Source of the DNA: Marinomonas ostreistagni
GTDB lineage: Bacteria > Pseudomonadota > Gammaproteobacteria > Pseudomonadales > Marinomonadaceae
Assembly (NCBI RefSeq): GCF_016461785.1
Contig: NZ_JAEMUH010000001.1
Coordinates: 62,001-126,000 of the forward strand
Direction: 5' to 3'
Length of the DNA: 64,000 nt
Below the pieces are notes generated by a model. It saw only the letters and a program-made list of their open reading frames with translations, made no database searches and was not told the DNA's origin. A program made the position numbers and the translations under genes. This document shows, piece by piece, positions 41,803-52,296 of the stretch. Position 1 is the stretch's first letter. Each line of letters opens with the position of its first letter.

Positions 41803-42734
41803 TGAGACGAGCATTCAGTGATACGCTGGTGGAAGTCGCCGACGTAAATGACAAAATGGTTTTTCTAACCGGTGATCTCGGCTTTGAGGTTTTTACCGAG
41901 TTAGAAAAAAAACACCCAACTAAATATATTAATGCCGGAATTGCCGAAGCTCAGCTTGCGATGTGTGCGACGGGTTTAGCGTTAAGCGGTTTTCGTCCTG
42001 TGATTTACTCTATTGCTTCTTTCATGACGGGGCGAGCCTTTGAGTTAATTAGGACAGGTATTAATTATCAGCAGTTGCCAGTTCTCATCATTGGAGCTGG
42101 TGGTGGCTATACCTATGCTAATAGCGGTGTGACTCATCATGCCGCTGAAGACTTAGGTTTGATGCAGCTTATGCCTGGGATGCAGATTATCAACCCTGGT
42201 TCTCCTTCAGAAGTACGGGAACTTATGCTGCAATTCTTTGAGCAGGATAAACCTGCTTATATGCGTGTAGGTCGTTTCGGTGAGCCTGAATACACTGCAA
42301 AAGATCCCATCATATTAGGTAAAGCTCGTTTAGTTTCTGAGGCAAAAAAACAAGTTAGTAAACCATCGGTAGCACTTTTAAGTACTGGCGACACGGTAAT
42401 TTCCTGCATTGAAGCAAACAAGCTTTTAAAGGAGCAGGGTTTTGATGTCACCCATTATCAGTACCACAGCTTGTCTCCTTTTGACGTTAAAACATTAGAA
42501 CAAGTTTTATCGAATTATGATCACGTTATTGTTGTCGAAGATCACTTTCCTATTGGGGGGTTGTATAGTCAAGTGAGCTCTTTTCACGCAGGGTCCAACA
42601 GTAGCGCTAAACTTACTCGTCTTGGCCCCCCTCATGAATTATTGTTCGGAGAACCTTCGATAGCGCAGTTACGTGAGCAGTTTTCTTACGATGTAAGTGG
42701 CATTGTAAGTACTTGTATGGCACTTCAAAGATAA
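41802..42734 (+). CDS. Transketolase C-terminal (pyrimidine-binding) subunit
   Basis: 310 aa. Partner of the preceding gene. 'YINAGIAEAQLAMCATGLAL' carries the ThDP-activating Glu. 'GGGYTYANSGVTHHAAEDLG' has the catalytic His pair. The transketolase C-terminal domain starts around residue 190 ('SVALLSTGDTVISCIEANKL'). Also resembles the DXS-type second half, but the N-subunit motifs fit transketolase. Start coupled to the stop of the N-terminal subunit (TAATG). Ten nt separate it from the methyltransferase that follows. Confidence 0.9.
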   Translation: MRRAFSDTLVEVADVNDKMVFLTGDLGFEVFTELEKKHPTKYINAGIAEAQLAMCATGLALSGFRPVIYSIASFMTGRAFELIRTGINYQQLPVLIIGAGGGYTYANSGVTHHAAEDLGLMQLMPGMQIINPGSPSEVRELMLQFFEQDKPAYMRVGRFGEPEYTAKDPIILGKARLVSEAKKQVSKPSVALLSTGDTVISCIEANKLLKEQGFDVTHYQYHSLSPFDVKTLEQVLSNYDHVIVVEDHFPIGGLYSQVSSFHAGSNSSAKLTRLGPPHELLFGEPSIAQLREQFSYDVSGIVSTCMALQR

Positions 42735-42744
42735 GTTGAGACCT

Positions 42745-43500
42745 ATGACAGAATCTAAAGATATTAAAATTATGAGATTTGGCCCAGAAGGGGAAGATGA
42801 GCGTAGGTCGCAGATGATCGACTTGTTGCAAGAGTGTCCGATACCGAAAGAAGAGTTACTTTTGAATACAGGTATGTTTTTGACACCTCAGACTCTGTCG
42901 CGCGTCCTTTACATGGACCATTTGTACAAGAAGATTATTAATGTGCAAGGAGTGATAATGGAGTTCGGTTGCCGTTGGGGGCAAAACTTATCACTATTTA
43001 CCGCGATGCGAGGTATCTATGAGCCTTTTAACCGTCTGAGAACTGTTGTTGGATTTGATACGTTCTCGGGCTTTGTAGAGGTTGATGAACGAGATGGCAA
43101 AGATATGGATGTTTGCTCCTACTCTGTAACTAATGGATACGAAAGCTACTTAGACCAGTTACTTCACTTTCAGGAGCAAGAGAGCCCTCTGTCTCATCTT
43201 AAAAAGTATACTCTAGTCAAGGGAGATGTTTGTGAAACAGTCCCGCAGTACCTGCAAGAACATCCAGAAACAATTGTCGCATTGGCCTATTTTGACTTGG
43301 ATCTTTATAAACCAACAAAGGCTGTTATCGAAGCCATTCGTCATCGAATACCTAAAGGGGCAGTCATAGCATTTGATGAAATAAATGATGCCTCATGCCC
43401 CGGTGAAACACTGGCTTTGCTGGAGAGCTTTGGTATCAATAATTGTCGAATAGAACGTTATCAATATAATGCTCGCACATCCTATTTTGTATATGAATAA
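42745..43500 (+). CDS. TylF/MycF-type sugar O-methyltransferase
   Basis: 251 aa. Motif I is 'GVIMEFGCRWGQNLSLFTAM', with 'VVGFDTFSGFVEVDERDG' following. The metal-binding region 'YFDLDLYKPTKAVIEAIRH' and 'PKGAVIAFDEIND' is characteristic of TylF/MycF macrocin O-methyltransferases and their relatives in polysaccharide loci. It methylates a sugar hydroxyl using SAM and a divalent metal. The frame extends to TTG 42736; ATG 42745 is better placed after the GTTGAG ribosome site. It continues the + strand run of sugar-modifying genes. Confidence 0.83.
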   Translation: MTESKDIKIMRFGPEGEDERRSQMIDLLQECPIPKEELLLNTGMFLTPQTLSRVLYMDHLYKKIINVQGVIMEFGCRWGQNLSLFTAMRGIYEPFNRLRTVVGFDTFSGFVEVDERDGKDMDVCSYSVTNGYESYLDQLLHFQEQESPLSHLKKYTLVKGDVCETVPQYLQEHPETIVALAYFDLDLYKPTKAVIEAIRHRIPKGAVIAFDEINDASCPGETLALLESFGINNCRIERYQYNARTSYFVYE

Positions 43501-43520
43501 TCCAATCAAAGGTGCCCATT

Positions 43521-45065
43521 ATGACTGATTTAGTCATTATCAACCCTACTGCCCATGCTCAAATCTATCAAGGTCTAAGCAATGGCTATGCGGCATTTGA
43601 ACCGCCAATTTGGGCGGGAATGTTAAGCCTAGCAATGAAGTATCAAGGCTTTGATGTGGAGTTAGTGGATTGTGAGGGGTTAAGTATTGGTTATGAAGAT
43701 GCTGCTAGGCTTGTAAAAGACTGCCGCCCAAAGTTAGTGTGTATCCCTGTTTATGGACAGCAGCCATCAGCATCTACTCAGAATATGTATGGTGCTTCTT
43801 TGACATGTAGTGCCATAAAAGACTTATGCCCGGATATTCCTGTCTTATTGATCGGAGGTCATATCTCAGCGCTACCTGAACAAACGCTCTTGGAGGAAAG
43901 AGCTGACTTTGTGTGTCAAGGGGAAGGCGTTCACACACTGAGTGGGTTGCTGCAAAGTGATATGACTAGAACAGATCACTTGAAGAAAGTTCCAGGGCTT
44001 TGGTTTAAAGACGAGTTTGGTTTGGTGCAACATACTGCTCAAGCGCCTATGATTCCGATGAAAGAAATGGAGCTCGTATTGCCTGGGGTGGATTACGACG
44101 CCTTGCCGATGGACAAGTATCGTGCGCATAACTGGCATTGTTATGATGGCATGACGGATCGATCTGGTTATGCATCCATATACACCAGTCTTGGTTGCCC
44201 ATTCTCCTGTAGCTTTTGCTGTATCAATGCTCCATTTGGTGCAAATAAATTCCGTTATTGGTCACCTGAGTTTATTGTCAACAAGATTGACAAGCTAGTA
44301 GAAAAACACGGAATTAGAAACTTAAAAATTGCCGATGAAATGTTCGTACTTAGGGATGATCACTTTCTTGAAATCTGCAAGCTACTAGCACAAAGAGATT
44401 ACAAACTTAATATTTGGGCTTACAGTCGTATTGATACTATTAAAGATCGTCATCTTGAGGCCTTAAAGGCTGCGGGTGTAAATTGGTTGGGACTAGGGAT
44501 TGAATCCATTTCTAAAAAAGTCCGTGATGATGTGATAAAAGGGCGATTCAGTGATGACAAAATCACCCAAGTAGTTAAGAAAATTCAGGGTGCAGGCATT
44601 AATGTTGCGGGCAACTTTATTTTTGGTTTGCCCGAAGATGATTTCGACAGTATGAAGCTTAACCTTGACTACTGTATGTCATTGGAACTGGATATGGCGA
44701 ACTTGTATTCTGCCATGGCTTACCCCGGTTCTCAGCTACACCGTTCTGCGCTACAAGACGGTTTTGAACTGCCTGATTCTTGGTTGGGCTATTCACAGCA
44801 CTCTTTTGAATGTAAGCCTCTATCGACCAATTACATAGATAGTAGCCAAGTTTTAGCATTTAGAGATAAAGCATGGCAGGCGTTCCATACTGATCCCGCT
44901 TACTTGGCGCGTATGGAAGCGAAATTTGGTGCAGAGGTGGGACAGCATCTACGTGAGATGACTCAGTATGTTTTACCTAGAAAAAATGCAGCTCCCACGT
45001 TGCAGCAAGAATTTTCTTATCCGCATTTTAATAGTGCTGACTATTTAATCCCCAATACAAAGTAG
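43521..45065 (+). CDS. B12-binding-type radical SAM protein
   Basis: 514 aa. N-terminal B12-binding-like domain (~residues 1-150: 'AGMLSLAMKYQGFDVELVDC', 'PVLLIGGHISALPEQTLLEE', 'FVCQGEGVHTLSGLL'). The radical SAM domain has 'SLGCPFSCSFCCINAPFG', cysteines C226-x3-C230-x2-C233, then 'NLKIADEMFVLRDDHF' and 'GLGIESISKKVRDDVIKGRF'. Typical of class B radical SAM methyltransferases and related enzymes in sugar and natural-product clusters. An in-frame GTG at 43512 overlaps the AAAGG ribosome site, so I take ATG 43521. A different protein from the radical SAM at 36286 and with a canonical cluster spacing. Confidence 0.85.
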   Translation: MTDLVIINPTAHAQIYQGLSNGYAAFEPPIWAGMLSLAMKYQGFDVELVDCEGLSIGYEDAARLVKDCRPKLVCIPVYGQQPSASTQNMYGASLTCSAIKDLCPDIPVLLIGGHISALPEQTLLEERADFVCQGEGVHTLSGLLQSDMTRTDHLKKVPGLWFKDEFGLVQHTAQAPMIPMKEMELVLPGVDYDALPMDKYRAHNWHCYDGMTDRSGYASIYTSLGCPFSCSFCCINAPFGANKFRYWSPEFIVNKIDKLVEKHGIRNLKIADEMFVLRDDHFLEICKLLAQRDYKLNIWAYSRIDTIKDRHLEALKAAGVNWLGLGIESISKKVRDDVIKGRFSDDKITQVVKKIQGAGINVAGNFIFGLPEDDFDSMKLNLDYCMSLELDMANLYSAMAYPGSQLHRSALQDGFELPDSWLGYSQHSFECKPLSTNYIDSSQVLAFRDKAWQAFHTDPAYLARMEAKFGAEVGQHLREMTQYVLPRKNAAPTLQQEFSYPHFNSADYLIPNTK

Positions 45066-45070
45066 AATCT

Positions 45071-45775
45071 ATGGTACCGACACTTGTTGTATTGGCTGGA
45101 GGGCTAGGGACTCGTTTACGCTCTGTAGTGGCCGATCAGCCTAAAATCCTAGCTCCAATTGGCCGACACCCTTATTTGCATCACTTACTTAAGTGGGCAG
45201 AGCAACAAGGCATAGAACATATGCACTTCTGCTTAGGTTTTATGGCGGAAAAAGTCGTGGCGTGGTTGCAGGAGAGTGATTCAACGATCCAATTCAGCTG
45301 GCAAATCGAAACAAAGCAATTGGGCACTGGCGGGGCGGTAAAGCTAGCTTTAGAGCAAGATGATTTGTCTGGTGCTGATGAACTATTGATTTGTAATGGG
45401 GATACATTTGTAGACTTCTCGGTGTCTGAGTTTGTCTGTAAAAGTCGTATCGTTGGAGGGGGGGTTCTTACGGTGCATGTTGACGATTCTGGGCGCTTTG
45501 GAACTGTAAAGCGTAATGAATCAGATTGTCTTGACTGTTTTCTGGAAAAGCATGGGCGAAATGAACCAGGAGAGATAAACGCAGGCTGGTATTATTTTGA
45601 CAAGGTTTTGTTGGAACAGCTTTTTTCATTAGATGTCACGTCACTCGAAAGAGATTTTCTAATGAAAAAAGATCTTGGGCCGATACTTTGTGTAGATACA
45701 GGTCGTCAATTTCTCGATTTTGGCACACCAGAAAGTTATCAAGTGGCCCAGACACTATTTAAGGATGCTTTATGA
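45071..45775 (+). CDS. Sugar-1-phosphate nucleotidyltransferase, HddC-like
   Basis: 234 aa. N-terminal 'VVLAGGLGTRLRSVVADQPK' and 'ILAPIGRHPYLHHLL' form the NTP-binding loop and the PKxLAPI motif of NTP_transferase enzymes. 'CNGDTFVDFSVSEF' gives the metal-binding Asp, and 'EINAGWYYFDKVLLE' is also typical. Close to D-glycero-alpha-D-manno-heptose-1-phosphate guanylyltransferase (HddC). Overlaps the kinase gene by 4 nt (ATGA), so the two act together: the kinase makes the sugar 1-phosphate and this enzyme activates it, most likely as GDP-sugar. Confidence 0.85.
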   Translation: MVPTLVVLAGGLGTRLRSVVADQPKILAPIGRHPYLHHLLKWAEQQGIEHMHFCLGFMAEKVVAWLQESDSTIQFSWQIETKQLGTGGAVKLALEQDDLSGADELLICNGDTFVDFSVSEFVCKSRIVGGGVLTVHVDDSGRFGTVKRNESDCLDCFLEKHGRNEPGEINAGWYYFDKVLLEQLFSLDVTSLERDFLMKKDLGPILCVDTGRQFLDFGTPESYQVAQTLFKDAL

Positions 45776-46770
45776 TTATCACTCGCACCCCCTTTCGAGT
45801 CTCTCTTTTTGGCGGTGGAACCGATTACCCTGCGTGGTATTTAGAGCATGGCGGCGCTGTAGTTGGCACAACGATTGATAAATACTGTTACTTAAGTGTA
45901 CGCAAACTCCCGCCATTCTTTGAGCATAAACATCGTATTGTTTACTCGAAGATCGAGAATGTCAGCGACATATCAGAAATCACTCATCCTGCCGTGAGGG
46001 GGGTGATGCAGGAACACCCAGTTGAACATGGTGTTGAAATACATCATTTCAGCGATTTACCAGCTCGTTCAGGTTTGGGGTCGAGCTCTGCTTTCACTGT
46101 TGGCTTGGTGAATGCTCTTCGAGGCCTTGATGGAAAAATATCAAGTGCTCACTATTTAGGTCTTGAAGCGATACGCATTGAGCAAGAAGTCATCGGCGAA
46201 AAAGTTGGTTCACAGGATCAAATCTGGGCTGCTCATGGTGGAACCGCGTTTGTTGAGTTTAATCAGAACGGCCGGATTGATGTGAATAAATTAATCATGC
46301 GCCCGGGTAACCACTCATTTCTTAATGATCATATTTTATTGTTTTTTACTGGTTTTACTCGCATAGCCGAAACCATTGCAGTAAAACAAATTGATAACGT
46401 TAAGAAAAAACAGCAGCAACTGCGAACACTCCATCAGATGGCGGTTGAAGCACGAAGCATTCTTCAATCTAAGTCCCCTGAATTTGCTCACATCGGCCAG
46501 ATGCTTGATGATGCTTGGCATTTAAAGCGTGAGCTTGCAGAAGGTGTTTCAACGCCTGCTATCGATGAAATTTATGCGGCAGGTATTAAGGCCGGAGCGT
46601 TAGGTGGGAAATTGCTTGGCGCCGGTGGCGGTGGTTTTATGATGTTTTTTGCACCGCCAGAGGTCCATGAGAACATTCGTAAGGCATTAAGCAAGCTAAT
46701 TCATGTCAACTGCAACATAGGCAGCGAAGGTAGCAAAGTGGTGACTTACGAACACTATGATTACGAGTGA
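45772..46770 (+). CDS. GHMP family sugar kinase, HddA-like
   Basis: 332 aa. 'MIITRTPFRVSLFGGGTDYP' at the start, 'HFSDLPARSGLGSSSAFTVG' (GHMP ATP loop), 'IEQEVIGEKVGSQDQIWAAH' and 'GALGGKLLGAGGGGFMMFF' are all strongly HddA-like. HddA phosphorylates D-glycero-D-manno-heptose 7-phosphate at C1. With the HddC-like gene it would make a GDP-heptose or related sugar. No GmhA isomerase or GmhB phosphatase is nearby, so the upstream steps, possibly involving the split transketolase, are open. Its 3' end overlaps that of pseF on the other strand by 10 nt. Confidence 0.87.
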   Translation: MIITRTPFRVSLFGGGTDYPAWYLEHGGAVVGTTIDKYCYLSVRKLPPFFEHKHRIVYSKIENVSDISEITHPAVRGVMQEHPVEHGVEIHHFSDLPARSGLGSSSAFTVGLVNALRGLDGKISSAHYLGLEAIRIEQEVIGEKVGSQDQIWAAHGGTAFVEFNQNGRIDVNKLIMRPGNHSFLNDHILLFFTGFTRIAETIAVKQIDNVKKKQQQLRTLHQMAVEARSILQSKSPEFAHIGQMLDDAWHLKRELAEGVSTPAIDEIYAAGIKAGALGGKLLGAGGGGFMMFFAPPEVHENIRKALSKLIHVNCNIGSEGSKVVTYEHYDYE

Positions 46771-47437
46771 AGTATCAGCTGTTGTAAGCGAAGCCAGTCT
46801 TCCTCTGTATCCAGATCCTGAATGCGATGTCTTGGTAACATAATAGGCGTCGCTAACTCAGAAAACATGGCAGGGTTGGTGAGCCATTGTTCTGCTGTTC
46901 CCCAGTAGAATTGCCCTGCGTCGTGAATCGCTTCTTCGAGATCTTGTGAGCGCTTACCGATATGTTCCGGATACATTGACTGTAGTTTTCCATTGCGTAT
47001 ACATAATGCTCTCTGAACAGGAAAATCAAACGTTGTCGCGGAAAAGCTTAAAGGCGTTTTTTCGAGAGCGAGATAGCCTTGATGGATATCCTCAGCTTTT
47101 AGTAGAGGACACGTTGCGTATATCAAACATGCTTTCTCTATATTCAAGCCCTGCTTAATAAGTGTACGCAGCGCATGCTGCATCACTGGCGTGGTGCCAG
47201 TGAAATGATCAGCAAGCTCATCAGGGCGAGTGAACGGTGTTTCTGCTCCCCAGTCTCTAGCCACTTCTGCTATTTCCTGATCATCTGTGGAGACAATGAC
47301 TTTATCAAAAAGACCTGACTTCAAGGCTGTTTCAATTGAGTAAGCAATTAAGGGCTTACCGTTTAGCAGTTTGATATTTTTGCGAGGAATACGCTGGGAG
47401 CCGCCTCGAGCAGGGATGACGGCGATATTAATGCTGG

Positions 47438-47441
<4 letters not shown>
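46761..47441 (-). CDS. pseF: Pseudaminic acid cytidylyltransferase PseF
   Basis: 226 aa. Activates pseudaminic acid with CTP to CMP-Pse, the donor for Maf. 'IAVIPARGGSQRIPRKNIKL' at the N terminus is the CMP-NeuAc-synthetase family signature, then 'GKPLIAYSIETALKSGLFDK' and 'VIVSTDDQEIAEVARDWGAE'. The C-terminal 'MLPRHRIQDLDTEEDWLRLQ' is typical of PseF. Overlaps pseC by 4 nt (ATGA). Last gene of the minus-strand pseBCF operon; convergent with the HddA-like gene, with no terminator between them. Confidence 0.92.
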
Positions 47442-49604
<2,163 letters not shown>

Positions 49605-49680
49605 TTATCTCTTCTTTAATTCTGTCAGGCTCATAATCGTATGAGTTAAATATTCACCGATTTTAGCTTAGATATTGCTT

Positions 49681-50214
49681 TTATAGCTTTATTTCTAAGA
49701 CATAGTCCAGAATGTAGTTAATTGCTGCGTCAATTGAGCAGTTAGATGTATTTATTTCTAACTCAGGGTTATTGGGCTTTTCATAAGGTGAGTCGATGCC
49801 TGTAAAAAATGGAATCAGGCCGCTTCTAGCTTTTGCATACAGACCCTTGGGGTCACGCTCTTCACACTTACCAAGAGGTGTGCTGACGTAAACTTCATGA
49901 AACTTGCCGTTAGGGCATGTTTCTCGAACAATCTGCCGATCAGAGCAAAATGGCGAAATAAAAGTACATAAGACAATATAGCCTTCATCCATAAACAATT
50001 TGGCTACTTTGCCAGCACGACGAATGTTTTCTTTGCGATCTTGATCACTGAACTTTAAATCATTACAGAGGCCGGTTCTTAAAACATCGCCATCCAGCAA
50101 GTAAACCTTGTAACCAAGTTCTTTTAATTTGGTTGATAAGGCGGTTGCAAGCGTGGTTTTACCTGAGCCGCTTAAACCTGTGAACCAAAAAATTGAGCCA
50201 GTGTTTTGTTCCAT
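49681..50214 (-). CDS. cysC: Adenylyl-sulfate kinase CysC
   Basis: 177 aa. Makes PAPS from APS and ATP. P-loop 'FWFTGLSGSGKTTLATAL', 'VYLLDGDVLRTGLCNDLKFS' and 'DRKENIRRAGKVAKLF' plus 'FISPFCSDRQIVR' are canonical. The frame extends to 50301, but the homologous start is ATG 50214 with AGGA upstream. No cysN or cysD is adjacent, so it is not part of a standard sulfate-activation operon here. It may supply PAPS for assimilation or for sulfation of a glycan. About 80 nt from pseB on the same strand. Confidence 0.9.
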   Translation of the reverse strand: MEQNTGSIFWFTGLSGSGKTTLATALSTKLKELGYKVYLLDGDVLRTGLCNDLKFSDQDRKENIRRAGKVAKLFMDEGYIVLCTFISPFCSDRQIVRETCPNGKFHEVYVSTPLGKCEERDPKGLYAKARSGLIPFFTGIDSPYEKPNNPELEINTSNCSIDAAINYILDYVLEIKL

Positions 50215-50222
50215 TCGTTGTC

Positions 50223-50789
50223 CTATTTGGAATCTTCTTTCACCACACATCCAACCAGATGATCGTCTACCATGCCCGTTGCTTGCATAAAGGCATAGCA
50301 AATGGTCGGGCCGAAAAACTTAAAGCCACGTTTTTTCATATCTTTTGAAATCGTCTCCGCTAGTGGTGTCACGGCAGGGACATCGGCCAAAGTTTTGGGA
50401 TTATTGGTCATCACTTTATCGTCACTGAATGCCCAGTAGTAATTTGCAAACGAACCAAACTCTTCTGCGATGCGTAAAAAACATTGTGCATTGCTAATCG
50501 TTGCGGCGATTTTTCCTCGGTGGCGAACAATACTGGGATCTTGTGACAGCCTATCTATGTCATCGGCCGTCATGTTCGCAACTTTAGTGGGGTCGAATTG
50601 ATGGAAAGCATTGCGATAGCCTTCTCGTTTTCGCAATATCGTGATCCAGCTTAATCCCGCCTGTGCGCTTTCCAGTACAATGAACTCAAATAAGGTCTGG
50701 TCATCGGTGACCGGTTTGCCCCACTCGTTGTCGTGGTAAGCGATGTATTCTGGGGAGCTTAAACACCAGTCGCAACGCAGTTCTGCCAT
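50223..50789 (-). CDS. tag: DNA-3-methyladenine glycosylase I (Tag)
   Basis: 188 aa base-excision repair enzyme that removes 3-methyladenine. 'RCDWCLSSPEYIAYHDNEWG' and 'LFEFIVLESAQAGLSWITIL' are characteristic, and the Zn ligands come from the N-terminal Cys/His and the C-terminal 'DDHLVGC'. The frame can start at GTG 50801, but AAGGTGA precedes ATG 50789 by 8 nt. It is upstream of cysC with an 8-nt gap, so the two may be cotranscribed. Confidence 0.94.
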   Translation of the reverse strand: MAELRCDWCLSSPEYIAYHDNEWGKPVTDDQTLFEFIVLESAQAGLSWITILRKREGYRNAFHQFDPTKVANMTADDIDRLSQDPSIVRHRGKIAATISNAQCFLRIAEEFGSFANYYWAFSDDKVMTNNPKTLADVPAVTPLAETISKDMKKRGFKFFGPTICYAFMQATGMVDDHLVGCVVKEDSK

Positions 50790-50848
50790 GATTTTATTCA
50801 CCTTTTTTCGTTAGATGAGACTCTATTACCAAATGAGAGGGAGTGCAA

Positions 50849-51646
50849 ATGAACTTCGCCCAAGGGCTTTTTTACTCAGGGTTTGAGTGGTTTGGCTGGA
50901 TAATTACTTTACTAAGTCTTGTGATGGGGGTGCTGGCGGCTCCTTGGCGTAGCATATTGGGTGATTCATCTCTACAAAATCGCTTTTTAGGCTGTGCGGT
51001 AGCGTTGGCTTTTCTTTGGCAGATGAGCGTGAACTTAAACATTGGTGTCGTGATTCATTTTATGGGTATGACGACGCTAACGCTGTTTTTTGGTTGGCCT
51101 TTGGCGTTGCTAGCGGGCTTCATCGCACAGCTGGTCGATCTCTTTTTGCATTGGCAGCAATGGCCGTCTTTTGGCCTCAACTATCTCTACAATGTGTTAG
51201 TCCCCGTTGTTGTGTCATGGTGGCTACACGTCAGAATAGAGCAATTAAAACCCAGTAACCCATTTGTATTTATCTTGGGAACAGGATTCTTTGGCTGCGT
51301 GTTAAGCACCACCGTTACTCTTGTGTTGGCAGTGCTGAGTCTTTCTTTCTTCAGTGAAATGGAACTGAAACTTAATATTGATGAATACTTGGGCTATCTG
51401 CCCATATTTGTTTTTCCAGAGGCTGTTGTGAATGGTATGTTTATCTCCGCAACGACAATTTTACACCCTCAAGTGGTGGTGGCCTTTAACGAAGAGCGTT
51501 ATTTCAAGCGTGTAGATCGCGAAATGATTCTCGACGAACACATTGAACCTTCTCTCGATCTAGATCAAACAGAAGCACCAGAGGAAGACGACGATAGCCG
51601 TTATCGCCCACCAAAAGAGTGGTATAACAAGGACAAAGACCCGTGA
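50849..51646 (+). CDS. Integral membrane protein, energy-coupling factor permease-like (CbiM family)
   Basis: 265 aa with about six hydrophobic segments, for example 'WIITLLSLVMGVLAAPW', 'MTTLTLFFGWPLALLAGFIA', 'FGLNYLYNVLVPVVVSWWL' and 'GCVLSTTVTLVLAVLSLSFF', and an acidic cytosolic tail. 'FPEAVVNGMF' near residue 195 matches the CbiM-like family, annotated as energy-coupling factor permease, but no partner ATPase is near. ATG 50849 is preceded by GAGGGA; a GTG at 50843 is in frame. Divergent from tag. It overlaps nudF by 4 nt (GTGA). Confidence 0.7.
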   Translation: MNFAQGLFYSGFEWFGWIITLLSLVMGVLAAPWRSILGDSSLQNRFLGCAVALAFLWQMSVNLNIGVVIHFMGMTTLTLFFGWPLALLAGFIAQLVDLFLHWQQWPSFGLNYLYNVLVPVVVSWWLHVRIEQLKPSNPFVFILGTGFFGCVLSTTVTLVLAVLSLSFFSEMELKLNIDEYLGYLPIFVFPEAVVNGMFISATTILHPQVVVAFNEERYFKRVDREMILDEHIEPSLDLDQTEAPEEDDDSRYRPPKEWYNKDKDP

Positions 51647-52272
51647 AATTTAAGCCGACTTATCAGCAATCCGATGTAGAAGTAAAAAAAGACGAAGTGG
51701 TCTATGACGGCTTTTTTAAAATGCACAAACGTGAGCTCCGCCATCGTAAGTTTAATGGCGAGTGGTCCGAGTACATGACGCGTGAAATGATGGTTCGCTC
51801 TGATGCCATTTGTGTTCTGCTGTTTGACCCTAATCTTGATAAATTGTTACTCATTGAGCAGTTTCGTCCTTGCTTGCCAGAACATGAGTCCCCATGGCTG
51901 CTTGAAGTGGTCGCAGGTATGGTCGAAGAGGGCGAGTCAGATGAGGAAGTGGCTCGTCGTGAAGCTTTAGAAGAAGCGGGTGTTGAGATCAAGCGTTTAG
52001 AGTATATGTTCCGCTTTGTGCCATCTCCTGGTGGATTGGTAGAGCATTTGCGTATGTACGCCGGCGAAATTGATGCTTCGACAGTCGACTTGAGTGCAAC
52101 ACAAGGATTGGACGAAGAAAATGAAGACATTAAGCTGCATTTGTTTGACGTCGAAGATGTGATGCCATTACTCGAGCAAGAAATCGTCAATGCCAGTGCC
52201 ATTATGGCGTTGCAATGGTTTGCACTGAATGCATACAAACTGAAACAGAAATGGTTAAACAGTGACGACTAA
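51643..52272 (+). CDS. nudF: ADP-ribose pyrophosphatase NudF
   Basis: 209 aa Nudix hydrolase that cleaves ADP-ribose to AMP and ribose 5-phosphate. The Nudix box runs from G92 to ~114 ('GMVEEGESDEEVARREALEE', then AG). Before it lies 'LLLIEQFRPCLPEHESPWLL', typical of the ADP-ribose class, and after it 'PSPGGLVEHLRMYAGEID'. The start GTG overlaps the preceding stop. In E. coli nudF lies in the yqiB-cpdA-yqiA-parE block; a similar set follows here. Confidence 0.92.
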   Translation: MKFKPTYQQSDVEVKKDEVVYDGFFKMHKRELRHRKFNGEWSEYMTREMMVRSDAICVLLFDPNLDKLLLIEQFRPCLPEHESPWLLEVVAGMVEEGESDEEVARREALEEAGVEIKRLEYMFRFVPSPGGLVEHLRMYAGEIDASTVDLSATQGLDEENEDIKLHLFDVEDVMPLLEQEIVNASAIMALQWFALNAYKLKQKWLNSDD

Positions 52273-52296
52273 TGTTGTTGACTGAGTAGCCATAGA

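Noticed and set aside
40987-42734. Transketolase broken by a frameshift
   Set aside because: Both halves are complete with conserved motifs and meet in a one-base stop/start overlap, the regular form of two-subunit transketolases.
51702-52238. 178-aa open frame antisense to nudF
   Set aside because: Very Ser-rich, low-complexity translation typical of the complement of a coding gene.
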